Below are positions 12,501 to 21,576 of a stretch of DNA of 64,000 nt, piece after piece. Where the stretch lies: the NCBI RefSeq assembly GCF_030271515.1, contig NZ_JASCXI010000004.1:310001-374000 (forward strand), written 5' to 3'. Within the stretch, counting starts at the first letter, position 1, and the number at the start of each line of letters is the position of its first letter. The DNA comes from Erythrobacter oryzae (GTDB taxonomy: Bacteria; Pseudomonadota; Alphaproteobacteria; Sphingomonadales; Sphingomonadaceae). The position numbers and the translations under genes were made by a program. Under the pieces are notes generated by a model. It worked only from the letters and a program-made list of their open reading frames with translations, had not been told where the DNA came from and searched no databases.

Positions 12501-14911
12501 TTCACGCCCCAAATCTCACGCGCATATTCGCCGATGGTGCGGTCGGACGAGAACCAGCCGACATTGGCGATGTTCATGATCGCCGACTTGCGCCAGCCTG
12601 CGCGGTCCTCCCACCGCGCATCGACGTCGCGCTGGGCGGCGGCATAGGCATCGAAATCTGCCGCGACCATGAACCAATCGGAATTATAGAGCGCGTCCAT
12701 CAGCCCGGCATAGCGCGCCGGATCGTCGGGGCTGAACACCCCGCTGGAGATGGCGTTGACCGCCTGGCACAATTCGCGGCTGCCCTCGATCACCTCGCGC
12801 GGGTTGTAGCCCCCGGCGCGCTTGGCGGCGACTTCTTCGGCGGTGAGGCCGAAGATCACGATGTTCTCGGGCCCGACATGCTCCATGATCTCGATATTCG
12901 CGCCGTCCAGAGTGCCGATGGTGAGCGCGCCGTTGAAAGCGAACTTCATGTTCCCCGTGCCCGAGGCTTCCATCCCTGCGGTCGAAATCTGCTCGCTGAG
13001 GTCGGCCGCCGGAATGATCCGCTCGGCCAGGCTGACGTTGTAGTTGGGAACGAACACCACTTTCAGCATCTCGCCCACGGAAGGATCGGAATTGATCCGC
13101 CGCGCGATATCATTGGCGAGTTTGATGATGAGCTTGGCGTTGTGATAGGTCGGCGCGGCCTTGCCGCCGAATATCTTGACCCGCGGCACCCAGTCACGCT
13201 CGGGATGGCTGCGGATCTGGTCGTAGAGCGCGACTGTCTCGATCAGATTGAGCAGCTGGCGCTTGTATTCGTGGATACGCTTGATCTGGACGTCGAACAG
13301 CGCGTCGGGATCGAGCCGCAAGCCCGTCATCTCGCGCAGGTGGTTGGAGAGGTCGACCTTGTTGGCGCGCTTCACCTCGTCGACCCGCTCGCCCAGCGCC
13401 GCATCGCCTGCCATCGCGGCAAGTTCGGAGAGCTTCTCCGCATCGGCGATGAACTCGCTGCCAATGGCCTCGCGCACCAGACTGGTGAGGCGCGGGTTCG
13501 ACTGATGCAGCCAGCGGCGCGGGGTGACGCCGTTGGTCTTGTTGTTGATCCGCTCCGGATAGAGCTTGTGGAGATCGGCGAAGACCGTCTCCTTCATCAG
13601 CCCCGTGTGCAGCGCCGCCACCCCGTTGATCGAATGCGCGCCGACGAAGGCGAGGTTCGCCATGCGCACGCGGCGCTCGCCATGCTCGTCGATCAGCGAG
13701 ATCGCGGCGATCGCGGCATCGTCCATCCCCGCGCGCCGCGCCTCGCGCAGCACCTTGGCGTTGATCGCGTAGACGATCTGCATGTGACGCGGCAGCAGAC
13801 GTTCGAACAGCGGCAGCGGCCAGCTTTCGAGCGCCTCGGGCAGCAGCGTATGGTTGGTGTAGGCGATCGTCGCGCGGGTCACGTCCCATGCCTCGTCGAA
13901 GGTGAGGTGATGCTCGTCCATCAGCAGGCGCATCAGCTCGGCCACCGCGACCGAGGGGTGGGTGTCATTGAGCTGGATTGCGGCCTTGTCGGGCAGCGTG
14001 CGCACGTCGCCGCAATACTGGACGTGGCGGCGCACGATGTCCTGGATGCTGGCGCTCGAGAAGAAGAACTCCTGCCGCAGCCGCAGCTCCTGCCCGGCGG
14101 GGGTGGAATCCGCCGGATAGAGCACCCGCACCAGCGTATCGGCCCGCACCTGCGCGGCGAGCGCGCCCGCGTGGTCGCCCGCGTTGAAGGCGGCGAGCTG
14201 GATCGGGTCGAGCGCGTTGGCGGTCCACAGCCGCAGAGTGTTCACCCGCTTGCCCTGCCAGCCGACCACCGGCGTATCGACCGCAGTCGCCTCGATCTTC
14301 TCGGCCGGAGACCAGCGGATCGCGCCCTGTTCGCTCGTCACCTCCCCGCCGAAGCCGACGAGATAGGAGCTCTCGCGCCGCTCGAACTCCCACGGGTTGC
14401 CGTGGGCGAGCCAGGTCTCGGGCAGCTCGACCTGCCAGCCATCGTCAATGCGCTGGCGGAACATGCCGTTGATGTAGCGGATGCCGTAGCCGAAGGCGGG
14501 GATGTCGAGGCTGGCGAGGCTCTCCATGAAGCACGCCGCGAGCCGCCCCAGCCCGCCATTGCCGAGCGCGGCGTCGGGCTCGAGCTCCTCGAGCCGCGCC
14601 AGATCCATGCCGTGTTCCCGCAGCGCCTGCTCCATCTCGCGCGTGACGCCGAGGTTCGACAGCGCGTCGCGCAGCAAGCGGCCAATCAGGAATTCGAGGC
14701 TGAGGTAATAGACCCGCTTTGCCCCCGTCTCGTGCGCCGCCGAAGTCGAGGCGAACCAGCGGTCGATGATGTCGTCGCGCAGCGCGAGCACGCTCGCTTC
14801 GTACCAGTCATGCGGCTTGGCGGCCTTCTCGGTCTTGCCGACGCGGTGCCGCAGCGCGCCCATGATGCGCGCATCGAGATCCTGGGACTTGCCTTCGGGG
14901 CGGTTGGTCAC
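12497..14911 (-). CDS. glgP: Glycogen/alpha-glucan phosphorylase GlgP (GT35)
   Basis: GlgP releases glucose-1-phosphate from glycogen ends using pyridoxal phosphate. The 804-residue protein carries the family motifs YYLSLEFLIGR, NGGLGRLAACF and the PLP-lysine region EASGTGNMKFAFNG. The start is the GTG at 14911 (VTNRPEGKS), preceded by AAGGAG with 10-base spacing; an ATG at 15004 would add 31 low-complexity residues. It is the first gene of the leftward glg operon, so glycogen breakdown and synthesis enzymes share one transcript. Confidence 0.93.
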   Translation of the reverse strand: MTNRPEGKSQDLDARIMGALRHRVGKTEKAAKPHDWYEASVLALRDDIIDRWFASTSAAHETGAKRVYYLSLEFLIGRLLRDALSNLGVTREMEQALREHGMDLARLEELEPDAALGNGGLGRLAACFMESLASLDIPAFGYGIRYINGMFRQRIDDGWQVELPETWLAHGNPWEFERRESSYLVGFGGEVTSEQGAIRWSPAEKIEATAVDTPVVGWQGKRVNTLRLWTANALDPIQLAAFNAGDHAGALAAQVRADTLVRVLYPADSTPAGQELRLRQEFFFSSASIQDIVRRHVQYCGDVRTLPDKAAIQLNDTHPSVAVAELMRLLMDEHHLTFDEAWDVTRATIAYTNHTLLPEALESWPLPLFERLLPRHMQIVYAINAKVLREARRAGMDDAAIAAISLIDEHGERRVRMANLAFVGAHSINGVAALHTGLMKETVFADLHKLYPERINNKTNGVTPRRWLHQSNPRLTSLVREAIGSEFIADAEKLSELAAMAGDAALGERVDEVKRANKVDLSNHLREMTGLRLDPDALFDVQIKRIHEYKRQLLNLIETVALYDQIRSHPERDWVPRVKIFGGKAAPTYHNAKLIIKLANDIARRINSDPSVGEMLKVVFVPNYNVSLAERIIPAADLSEQISTAGMEASGTGNMKFAFNGALTIGTLDGANIEIMEHVGPENIVIFGLTAEEVAAKRAGGYNPREVIEGSRELCQAVNAISSGVFSPDDPARYAGLMDALYNSDWFMVAADFDAYAAAQRDVDARWEDRAGWRKSAIMNIANVGWFSSDRTIGEYAREIWGVK

Positions 14912-15140
14912 GCGGGCCACACTCCTTGGTTGAACCAGCGGGGGAGGAGCGTGCCCGACGGATCCTTCGCCGCCACCCATACCCCCCGGCAATGGATTGC
15001 ACACTAATCAGGTGCGCCGCATTGCAGCAATCGAAGATGTGGCCTGACATTCCTATTCATGCGCCGAATTGGCAAATGCGCGGCCGCCAAGGCTTGCCAG
15101 ACGGGGCCAAGCGCCCGATGCGTGGGGCCAGGAGGCGGCG
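14912..15140. promoter_or_regulatory. Divergent promoter region of glg operon and malQ
   Basis: This 229-base gap must hold promoters for both the leftward glg operon and rightward malQ. It contains a perfect 11-base palindrome, ATTGCAGCAAT, at 15021-15031. No clear -35/-10 pair could be assigned. Confidence 0.4.
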
Positions 15141-17126
15141 ATGGACCGATTGCACGCGCTGGCTGAGGCGGCGGGGGTGGCCCGCGAGTGGACCGATGTC
15201 GAGGGCCGGCATCAGGTCGTGACCGACGACGCGCTGGCGGCAGTGCTGACGGCGCTCGGGCACGAGGCGGCGAGCGAGCGGCAGATGGTGCGCAGCCTCG
15301 CCGTGATCGACGAGCAGCGCCGGGGGCTCGCTGCCATGCTGGTCGCCGATTGCGGCGGGGCGATCACCCTGCCCTTCCCCGTCACGCACGCCGAAGCCAC
15401 CGGGGAAGACGGCGGCACCCGCGCGCTGGCGGTGGAGGGCGACCGGCTGATGGCTCCGCAGGCGCCGGGCTATTACGACCTGGCGGTTGGCGGGCGCACG
15501 ACGCGGCTTGCGGTGGCCCCGGCGCGCTGCCCGCTGCCGCCGCAGCCCGGGGGCGCGCGGCCGTGGGGGGTGTCGGTGCAGATCCCAGCGCTGCGCGGTG
15601 CGCGCCCTTCCCCCTTTGGCACCTTCGGCGAACTCGCCGAGGCTGCGCGCGCCTTCGCTGCGGGCGGCGCGGATGCGCTGGCGATCAATCCCGTCCACGC
15701 GCTGTTTCCCGGGCATGGCAAGGGTTACAGCCCCTATTCGCCCTCGAGCCGCCTGTTCCTGAACGGCGCGCTCGCCGACCCGGTACTGGCGGACCTCCCG
15801 CCCCTGCCCGCCGACGAAGACTCCCCGCCGCTGATCGACTGGGCCGAGGCCTTGCCGCGCCGCCTCGCCCAGTTGCACGGCGTGTTCGCCGCACTCGACC
15901 CCGCCCGCCGCGCCGCCTTCACCGCGACCGACGAACCGATGCTGCGCCGCCACGCGCTGTTCGACGCGCTCGACTGCCATTTCCGCGCGGCCACCGGCGC
16001 GCATGGCTGGCGCGACTGGCCCGCCGCCTATCACGACCCTGCGGGCGAGGCCGCGCTCGGCTTTGCTGCCGCGCACGCGGACGAGATCGCCTTCCACCTC
16101 TTCGTCCAGTCCCTGACGCGGGCAGGGCTCGATGCCGCACAGGCCGCCGCCACGGGCGCTGGCATGGCCATCGGGCTGATCGGAGACCTCGCCGTCGGTG
16201 TCGATCCCTCGGGGAGCGACGCCTGGTCGATGCGCCACGCGATGCTGGACGGCCTCACCATCGGCGCGCCGCCCGATCCGCTCGGGCCGCTGGGGCAGAA
16301 CTGGTCGATCACCGGCTTCTCGCCCGATGGCCTGCGCGCGAGCGCTTACGAACCGTGGATCGCCATGATCCGCGCAGGCCTCGCGAGCGGCGGGGGCCTG
16401 AGGATCGACCACGCCTTCGGCCTCGCCCGGCTCTGGGTGATCCCCGAGGGCGGCGCGACGCAGGACGGGGTCTACCTTGCCTACCCCTTCGAAGACCTCA
16501 TCCGCCTCGCCACCTTGGAGGCGCACCGTGCGGGGGCCTTCATCATCGCCGAGGACTTGGGCACCGCCCCTTACGGTTTCACTGGCGCGGTCACTTCGCG
16601 GGCGATGCTGGGGATGCGGGTGCTGTGGTTCGAGCGTGCCGCCGATCACGGCTTCATCGGCGCAGGCGACTACGAGCCGCTCAGCGCCGCGATGAGCGGG
16701 ACGCACGACACCGTCACCGTCGCGGGCTGGTGGCGCGGGCGCGATCTCGACTGGGCGGAGACACTCGGCCGCCTGCCCGAAGGGCTCACCCGCGCCGAGG
16801 CCGAAGCGATCCGCGAATGGGACCGGGGCCTCTTGTGGTCGACCCTAAATCACACCGCACCGCGCCCCGCTCCCGACGACCCCGCACCGGTGGTCGATGC
16901 AGCGATTGCCCACATCGCGCGCACGCCCTCGGCGCTCGCGCTGGTGTCGCTCGAGGACATGCTGGGGCTCGAGGAACAGCCCAACCTGCCCGGCACCGTC
17001 GAGACCCACCCCAACTGGCGCCGCCGTATCGCCATCGCCGCCGGGGAGCTGCACGAAGACCCGGAGGTCGCACGCCGCTGCGCGATCCTGACGGAGACGA
17101 GGGCGCCCGGCGGCCCGGAAGCCTAA
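15141..17126 (+). CDS. malQ: 4-alpha-glucanotransferase MalQ (GH77)
   Basis: MalQ (amylomaltase) disproportionates maltodextrins, recycling the short glucans left by GlgP and GlgX. The 661-residue protein has GH77 motifs: the nucleophile region GGLRIDHAFGLARLW, the acid/base region FIIAEDLG and the third carboxylate in SGTHDTVTVAGWW. The start at 15141 (MDRLHALAEA) has GGAGG six bases upstream; an in-frame ATG at 15069 lacks this. It is divergent from the glg operon and completes the glycogen pathway. Confidence 0.92.
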   Translation: MDRLHALAEAAGVAREWTDVEGRHQVVTDDALAAVLTALGHEAASERQMVRSLAVIDEQRRGLAAMLVADCGGAITLPFPVTHAEATGEDGGTRALAVEGDRLMAPQAPGYYDLAVGGRTTRLAVAPARCPLPPQPGGARPWGVSVQIPALRGARPSPFGTFGELAEAARAFAAGGADALAINPVHALFPGHGKGYSPYSPSSRLFLNGALADPVLADLPPLPADEDSPPLIDWAEALPRRLAQLHGVFAALDPARRAAFTATDEPMLRRHALFDALDCHFRAATGAHGWRDWPAAYHDPAGEAALGFAAAHADEIAFHLFVQSLTRAGLDAAQAAATGAGMAIGLIGDLAVGVDPSGSDAWSMRHAMLDGLTIGAPPDPLGPLGQNWSITGFSPDGLRASAYEPWIAMIRAGLASGGGLRIDHAFGLARLWVIPEGGATQDGVYLAYPFEDLIRLATLEAHRAGAFIIAEDLGTAPYGFTGAVTSRAMLGMRVLWFERAADHGFIGAGDYEPLSAAMSGTHDTVTVAGWWRGRDLDWAETLGRLPEGLTRAEAEAIREWDRGLLWSTLNHTAPRPAPDDPAPVVDAAIAHIARTPSALALVSLEDMLGLEEQPNLPGTVETHPNWRRRIAIAAGELHEDPEVARRCAILTETRAPGGPEA

Positions 17127-17154
17127 CCCGGCTTTGCAAGGCAGCGCATTCGGC

Positions 17155-18579
17155 TCACCCCACCCAGCTGCCATGGAAGGACAGCGGCAAGGCCACCTCG
17201 CTGCGCCATGAAACAACGGGGCCATCGGCCACGCGGCGGGCGTCGAAGACGTGGAGTTCGCTTGCGCCTGCCGCAAGGTTGAGCGTCGTGCCGATCAGGT
17301 GATCGCCCGCGGGGACGAACTCCTCGACCAGCTGCTGCGCCCCGAAGTCGAAGCGGTCGGCGGTCCCCCTCTCCCAGTCCCAGATCCCGACCGCGCGGGC
17401 GAAGGGCCGCTCGTTGCTGTAGTCGCCGACGAACACCGTCTTGCTGCGCTGAAGGCCCGCGATCTCGGGGGCGGCGCGGGGGAATTCGGCGGTGACCCCG
17501 GCCGCAGAGAGGTCAGCGCGACCGTCGGGACGCAGGGTGACGAGGGTCAGCGCGGGCATCTCGCTGTGCTCGCGCCGCCCCTCGACCAGCGCTGCGGCGC
17601 CGAGCACCGGAAAGGCCGGGTCCTTGTGGAAGCACCCGTCGAAGCGGATCGTGCCGTCCGCATCCTCCCACGCATCGCCCAAGTGGAAGAAAAACAGCGG
17701 CGGCAGTTCGTATTCGCGGCGCTTGGTAAGGTCGTCCTTGTCGATCACCAGCACGCGGCTCCCGCGCTCGGGCTGCCATTCTAGGCTGCGCAGGTAGGGC
17801 ACATTGGGCGAGGTCTGCACCCAGGGCTGGCACAGGATCACGAGGTGGCGCGCCGTGGCGGTGAAATCGTGCATGTAGCTTGCCATCGGCAGGCGGATGG
17901 TCTGGCCCGCCTCGAACTGGCCATTCGCGGAAAGCCGCCAGATGAAGGCATGATCGCCGCCCGATCCGATGTTCCAGATGCGGCCCGAAGGCTCGATGCG
18001 GGGGTGGGCGAGGAAGGGCATCTGCGCGAGGTCCGGCCGGAAGGTCACCGGCCCGCGCGTCGCCAGCGTCTCGGGGTCGAGTGCGAAGGGCGATCCGGCC
18101 TCCCACAGCGCCAGCAGCTGGCCGCCCGCGGCAATGACATGGGTGTTGGCTGCGTTGGCATCATCCGGCCCGCCGAGCTCGTTGCCGGGGCGCGGCGGCG
18201 TGCCGAAGCCGGGCTGGACGATCGCGCCCAGCCGCTCCTCGAGCCGCCGCTTGGGCGTGTCGACGAAGCGCGCGGCGAGGCTCGCGCTGTCGCCCTTGAT
18301 ACGCCATGCACGCACCAGCCCATCGCCATCGAACCAGTGCGTGACTGCGCTCGCCCCGCGCCGGAAGCGCGCGGGGCCGTTGCGGTAGAGCGTTCCGGCC
18401 GGAGCGGGCGCCTTGCCGTGGAGCCGGGTGAGCGGCTGCGGGGCGATGTCGCCCATCACGTCGGTGAGGCCCAGCGTCCAGTCCGCAGCGGGCTTGACCT
18501 GCGCAGCGAGCATGGAGGGCATGGCGGCGGCCCCGGCAGCAAGCATCCCGCGGCGGAGCAGTTCACGGCGGTCGAGCAT
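17155..18579 (-). CDS. Carotenoid oxygenase (RPE65/lignostilbene dioxygenase family), Tat-type signal
   Basis: This 474-residue protein belongs to the carotenoid cleavage oxygenase family, seven-bladed propellers with Fe(II) held by four histidines. Candidate ligands are visible in FLAHPRIEP, YMHDFTATARH, FFFHLGDAWED and the C-terminal SFHGSW. The N-terminus MLDRRELLRRGMLAAGAAA looks like a twin-arginine export signal, suggesting periplasmic action. The substrate could be a carotenoid, apocarotenoid or stilbene. The start is the ATG at 18579; an upstream open stretch overlaps the lipoprotein gene. It lies 13 bases after the DUF2141 gene, so both are one operon. Confidence 0.88.
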   Translation of the reverse strand: MLDRRELLRRGMLAAGAAAMPSMLAAQVKPAADWTLGLTDVMGDIAPQPLTRLHGKAPAPAGTLYRNGPARFRRGASAVTHWFDGDGLVRAWRIKGDSASLAARFVDTPKRRLEERLGAIVQPGFGTPPRPGNELGGPDDANAANTHVIAAGGQLLALWEAGSPFALDPETLATRGPVTFRPDLAQMPFLAHPRIEPSGRIWNIGSGGDHAFIWRLSANGQFEAGQTIRLPMASYMHDFTATARHLVILCQPWVQTSPNVPYLRSLEWQPERGSRVLVIDKDDLTKRREYELPPLFFFHLGDAWEDADGTIRFDGCFHKDPAFPVLGAAALVEGRREHSEMPALTLVTLRPDGRADLSAAGVTAEFPRAAPEIAGLQRSKTVFVGDYSNERPFARAVGIWDWERGTADRFDFGAQQLVEEFVPAGDHLIGTTLNLAAGASELHVFDARRVADGPVVSWRSEVALPLSFHGSWVG

Positions 18580-18592
18580 CTTTCTTGCCCCT

Positions 18593-19072
18593 TTACTTGA
18601 TGGTGATGCGGATGGTGTTCGCCCCGGCGACGACCGGGAAACGCGCGGCCTCCCAGCGCGGCGGGCCGCCCTGCACCTTGGCGTTGTTCGAGAAGGCATA
18701 GGGCTCGAGCGGCATGCCGAAGGGGTTGGTGCCCATCTTGCCGTCGCTGTCGATGTCGTGGAACGCCTTCACCGCATAATCGCCCGGCGCGAGGCCCTCG
18801 AAGCTGGCGACGGCCGTCGTGCCATCGACCGGGACCGCGGCGACGCGCACCGGAGCGCCGTTCTGGTCGTGCGCCGCGGCATTGTCGAAGACGCTCAGCA
18901 TGATCTGGCCCTTGGGGGTCTCGATTCCTTCGAAGCGGATCGCCAGGCTTGCGGCCGCAGCCCGCGCGACCGACGGCGAGGGAGCACCCGGGTCATTGAT
19001 CGAGATCGCGCACCCGCCCAGCGGCGGCGCGGCGGCGGCGATCAGCAGCGGGGTGACGAGGCGGAAAGTCAT
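18593..19072 (-). CDS. DUF2141 family lipoprotein
   Basis: The 159-residue protein has a lipoprotein signal (LIAAAAPPLGGC, lipobox cysteine about residue 21) and a DUF2141 domain, recognised by GQIMLSVFDN, GDYAVKAFHDIDSDGKMGTN and GMPLEPYAFSN. The DIDSDGKMGTN loop resembles a calcium-binding loop, as is usual in this family of unknown function. DUF2141 genes often accompany carotenoid-related genes in marine bacteria (family knowledge), which fits the downstream carotenoid oxygenase. It probably starts the operon. Confidence 0.82.
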   Translation of the reverse strand: MTFRLVTPLLIAAAAPPLGGCAISINDPGAPSPSVARAAAASLAIRFEGIETPKGQIMLSVFDNAAAHDQNGAPVRVAAVPVDGTTAVASFEGLAPGDYAVKAFHDIDSDGKMGTNPFGMPLEPYAFSNNAKVQGGPPRWEAARFPVVAGANTIRITIK

Positions 19073-19188
19073 TGGTCGGTTCTCCTTGATCCCGGCCCTT
19101 GCGAAGCGGGCCTTGCGAGACCCCCGATGCCCTCGCTAAGGCACGGCGTCGCGGCCACTTTCGCAAGCTGCGCCGCCGGATACGCGAG

Positions 19189-20049
19189 ATGAACCCGCCT
19201 GCATTTCACGCTTCGCCAAATGCACATCCGCTGCGCGCCCGCGCGCTGCGCGGTCTGGGAATCGGGCTGGCCGCAGCGGTGGTGCTGGCGGTGCTGGGGG
19301 CGATGAACACGGGGCAGGCGCCCTTCGGCTACCGGCTGCTCTACTGGGCGAGCGTGATCCTGCCCGGCTCGCTGCTAGGGATCGCCGTGCAGACCGCGGT
19401 GAGCGCGTGGGGAGCCTTGAACGGGCGGCGCTGGACCGAGATCGCGGTGGTCGCGCTGCTGGTATCGGTGCCGCACACCTTCATGGTGATCGTCGCGACC
19501 GCGCTGTTCTTCGGGCTCGACGCGATCACGCCGGGGGTGGTGGTGTTCTTCGGCCTGACGGTGCTGATGGTGGCGCTGGTGCTGACCACGATCAACCACC
19601 TTGCCGTGCCGCCCGCGGCAGAGCCGGCCTATCCCTCCCCTCCCGCGGTGCCCGCCGCCGCTCCGGTCAATGCGGCTGTGCCGGAGCACCCCGCAGCCGA
19701 TGCGGCGCCATCCCTCCCCGTGCTGCCAGAGCTGCCCGAACTCATCGCCGAGAAGCTCCCCGTGCGCCTCAGGCAGGCGCGGCTGATCGCGATCGAGGCC
19801 GAGGACCACTATTTGCGCATCCACACCGATGCCGGAAGCGACCTCGTGCTGATGCGCATGACCGACGCCTGTGCGCTACTGCACGAGGCGGCGGGCGTGC
19901 GGGTCCACCGCAGCTGGTGGGCAGCGCGGGCCGCGGTCGAGACGCTGGCGCGGCGCGAGGGCAAGGCCGAACTGACGCTGCAAGGCGGGCTCACCGTCCC
20001 CGTCAGCCGCGCCATGCTGGCCAGCCTTCGCGACCAGGGCTGGGGCTAG
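19189..20049 (+). CDS. Membrane-anchored LytTR-domain transcriptional regulator
   Basis: The 286-residue protein has four predicted membrane spans (about residues 20-130), a Pro/Ala-rich linker, and a C-terminal LytTR DNA-binding domain (about 190-286) with the signature IAIEAEDHYLRIHT and VRVHRSWW. LytTR regulators bind direct repeats; the membrane-anchored type is common in sphingomonads. The start at 19189 (MNPPAFHASP) avoids a basic extension from 19099. It is divergent from the DUF2141/carotenoid oxygenase operon, a natural candidate target. The target is not shown by the sequence. Confidence 0.87.
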   Translation: MNPPAFHASPNAHPLRARALRGLGIGLAAAVVLAVLGAMNTGQAPFGYRLLYWASVILPGSLLGIAVQTAVSAWGALNGRRWTEIAVVALLVSVPHTFMVIVATALFFGLDAITPGVVVFFGLTVLMVALVLTTINHLAVPPAAEPAYPSPPAVPAAAPVNAAVPEHPAADAAPSLPVLPELPELIAEKLPVRLRQARLIAIEAEDHYLRIHTDAGSDLVLMRMTDACALLHEAAGVRVHRSWWAARAAVETLARREGKAELTLQGGLTVPVSRAMLASLRDQGWG

Positions 20050-20134
20050 CCCCGCCCGGCGACATTGTCCCCCTGGCCCCGGCGATGCGTTTCATCATTC
20101 GGACGCCACGCACCCGCAAATTGCGTTGCCAATC

Positions 20135-20152
20135 ACTGAACATATGTTTAGT
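20135..20152 (+). promoter_or_regulatory. Shared palindromic operator, site A
   Basis: ACTGAACATATGTTTAGT, 8 of 9 pairs symmetric, centred 43 bases before the metal-dependent hydrolase gene. Sites with nearly the same sequence lie at 27093, 27126, 29590 and 30325. The likely ligand is the TetR protein encoded at 29618-30259. Confidence 0.75.
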
Positions 20153-20186
20153 TTGACGCCAAAGAATCACGCGTCGGAGAGCCCTG

Positions 20187-21011
20187 ATGGAAGAAATGAC
20201 GATCCGGCGGATGGAGTTTGCCTTCCGCCCCGACATGGATCTGGTGTTCGTCAAGGACGATCCCGAGATGTCCTTCATGTTCCTCGGCGCGTGGATGATG
20301 CTCCCCTATCTCGAGCCGTTCCTGATCCGCACCATGCGCGACGCGCTGCCGCTGATCCGCGATCCGCAGATCAAGGAAGACCTCAAGCGCTTCTGCGCGC
20401 AGGAGGGCGAGCACTACAAGCAGCACGCCCGCGCCAATGAACTCATCCGCGCGCTGCACCCTTCCTACGAAGCGCTGCTACCGCTGGAGAAGGAGCTTGA
20501 TGCCGAACTCAAGGCCTTCACCCGCGACAAGCCGCTGAAGTTCAAACTCGCCTACGCCGAAGGCTTCGAGAGCATGACCAGCGCCATGTCGCGCGCGCAG
20601 TTCGAAGTGGGGCTCTATGACCGCACCGACAGCCCGCTGGCAGACCTTGCCAAGTGGCACGTGATGGAGGAGCTCGAGCACCGCACGGTTGCCTTCGACG
20701 TCTACGAACATATCGTCGGCAGCTGGTTCTACCGCATGAAGCAGAGCCTGTGGTCGCAGAAGCACTACATGGGCTGGGTGAAGCGCTTTCAGGCGGTGCT
20801 GGTCGCGCCGCAGGGCGAGCTGTTCGCGGCCTACAACACCCCCGAGATCGCCGCGCGCCGCAAGGCCTTCAACAGCCATTACCTGAAGCGCGGCATCCCC
20901 CGCGTGCTGGCGACCTATATGCCCTGGTACAACCCCGCCAAGGTCGACCTGCCCGAGCAATTCCAGACCGCGCGCGAGCACTATTCGCGCACCGCCCTCA
21001 CCACCGCCTGA
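20187..21011 (+). CDS. Metal-dependent hydrolase family protein (PF10118-like)
   Basis: The 274-residue helical protein resembles the predicted metal-dependent hydrolase family PF10118. Likely metal ligands are in QEGEHYKQH (about 72-79) and WHVMEELEHRTVAFDVYE (about 157-174), an arrangement like ferritin-type di-iron proteins. Real activity in the family is not established. It is the first gene of a rightward operon with the cupin, the dehydrogenase and an epoxide-hydrolase-like gene, and lies behind operator A, so it is probably induced with the rest of the catabolic island. Confidence 0.8.
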   Translation: MEEMTIRRMEFAFRPDMDLVFVKDDPEMSFMFLGAWMMLPYLEPFLIRTMRDALPLIRDPQIKEDLKRFCAQEGEHYKQHARANELIRALHPSYEALLPLEKELDAELKAFTRDKPLKFKLAYAEGFESMTSAMSRAQFEVGLYDRTDSPLADLAKWHVMEELEHRTVAFDVYEHIVGSWFYRMKQSLWSQKHYMGWVKRFQAVLVAPQGELFAAYNTPEIAARRKAFNSHYLKRGIPRVLATYMPWYNPAKVDLPEQFQTAREHYSRTALTTA

Positions 21012-21027
21012 GACGACGGACACACCC

Positions 21028-21573
21028 ATGGAACAGACTCCGATTGCCATTCCGGCCGCCCTGCAGGAATTCCTCGCCCGCGTGATGGCGCGGCCGATCG
21101 TGCCGACCCATTCCGACCAGCAGACCATGCATGTCGGTGCGGACGAGCTGCCGTGGATGGAGGCGGGCGACGGCAGCGCGCTCCAGCTGCTCCACGTCGA
21201 TCTCAACCAGAACCTGTGGGTCTCCAAGTCGCGCATCCCGCCGGGCTACCGCGTGCCGACCCACTACCACACCGGCCTCGTCTTTGCGGTGACGCTGCAG
21301 GGGCGCTGGTTCTATGCCGAGACCCCCGAGGCGGTGAATTCGCCCGGTTCCTACCTGTTCGAGCCCGCCGGATCGCTCCACACCCTGTGCACGCCCGAGG
21401 ATCAGGATGGCGACACCATCGCCTGGTTCGCGATCTACGGCGCGAACATCAATGTCGACGGCGAACACAAGATCACCTCGATCATCGACGCGCGTGCAGC
21501 GCTGGAACTCTACACCGGCTATTGCGAAGCGCTGGGCCTCGATACCTCCAAGCTGATCGTCACGGGGGCCTGA
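21028..21573 (+). CDS. Cupin dioxygenase, 2,4'-dihydroxyacetophenone dioxygenase-like
   Basis: The 181-residue single-domain cupin resembles 2,4'-dihydroxyacetophenone dioxygenase, an Fe(II) enzyme that cleaves a C-C bond beside a carbonyl group. Candidate metal ligands are His79 and His81 in PTHYHTG and His118 in AGSLHTL. It follows the hydrolase gene by 16 bases and precedes the dehydrogenase by 3 bases. The true substrate could be another alpha-hydroxy ketone; only the fold and ligands are supported by the sequence. Confidence 0.8.
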   Translation: MEQTPIAIPAALQEFLARVMARPIVPTHSDQQTMHVGADELPWMEAGDGSALQLLHVDLNQNLWVSKSRIPPGYRVPTHYHTGLVFAVTLQGRWFYAETPEAVNSPGSYLFEPAGSLHTLCTPEDQDGDTIAWFAIYGANINVDGEHKITSIIDARAALELYTGYCEALGLDTSKLIVTGA

Positions 21574-21576
21574 GCG

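Noticed and set aside
12878-15007. Long rightward open frame opposite glgP (709 codons)
   Set aside because: Antisense shadow of glgP, rich in Arg, Gly and Ala, without motifs.
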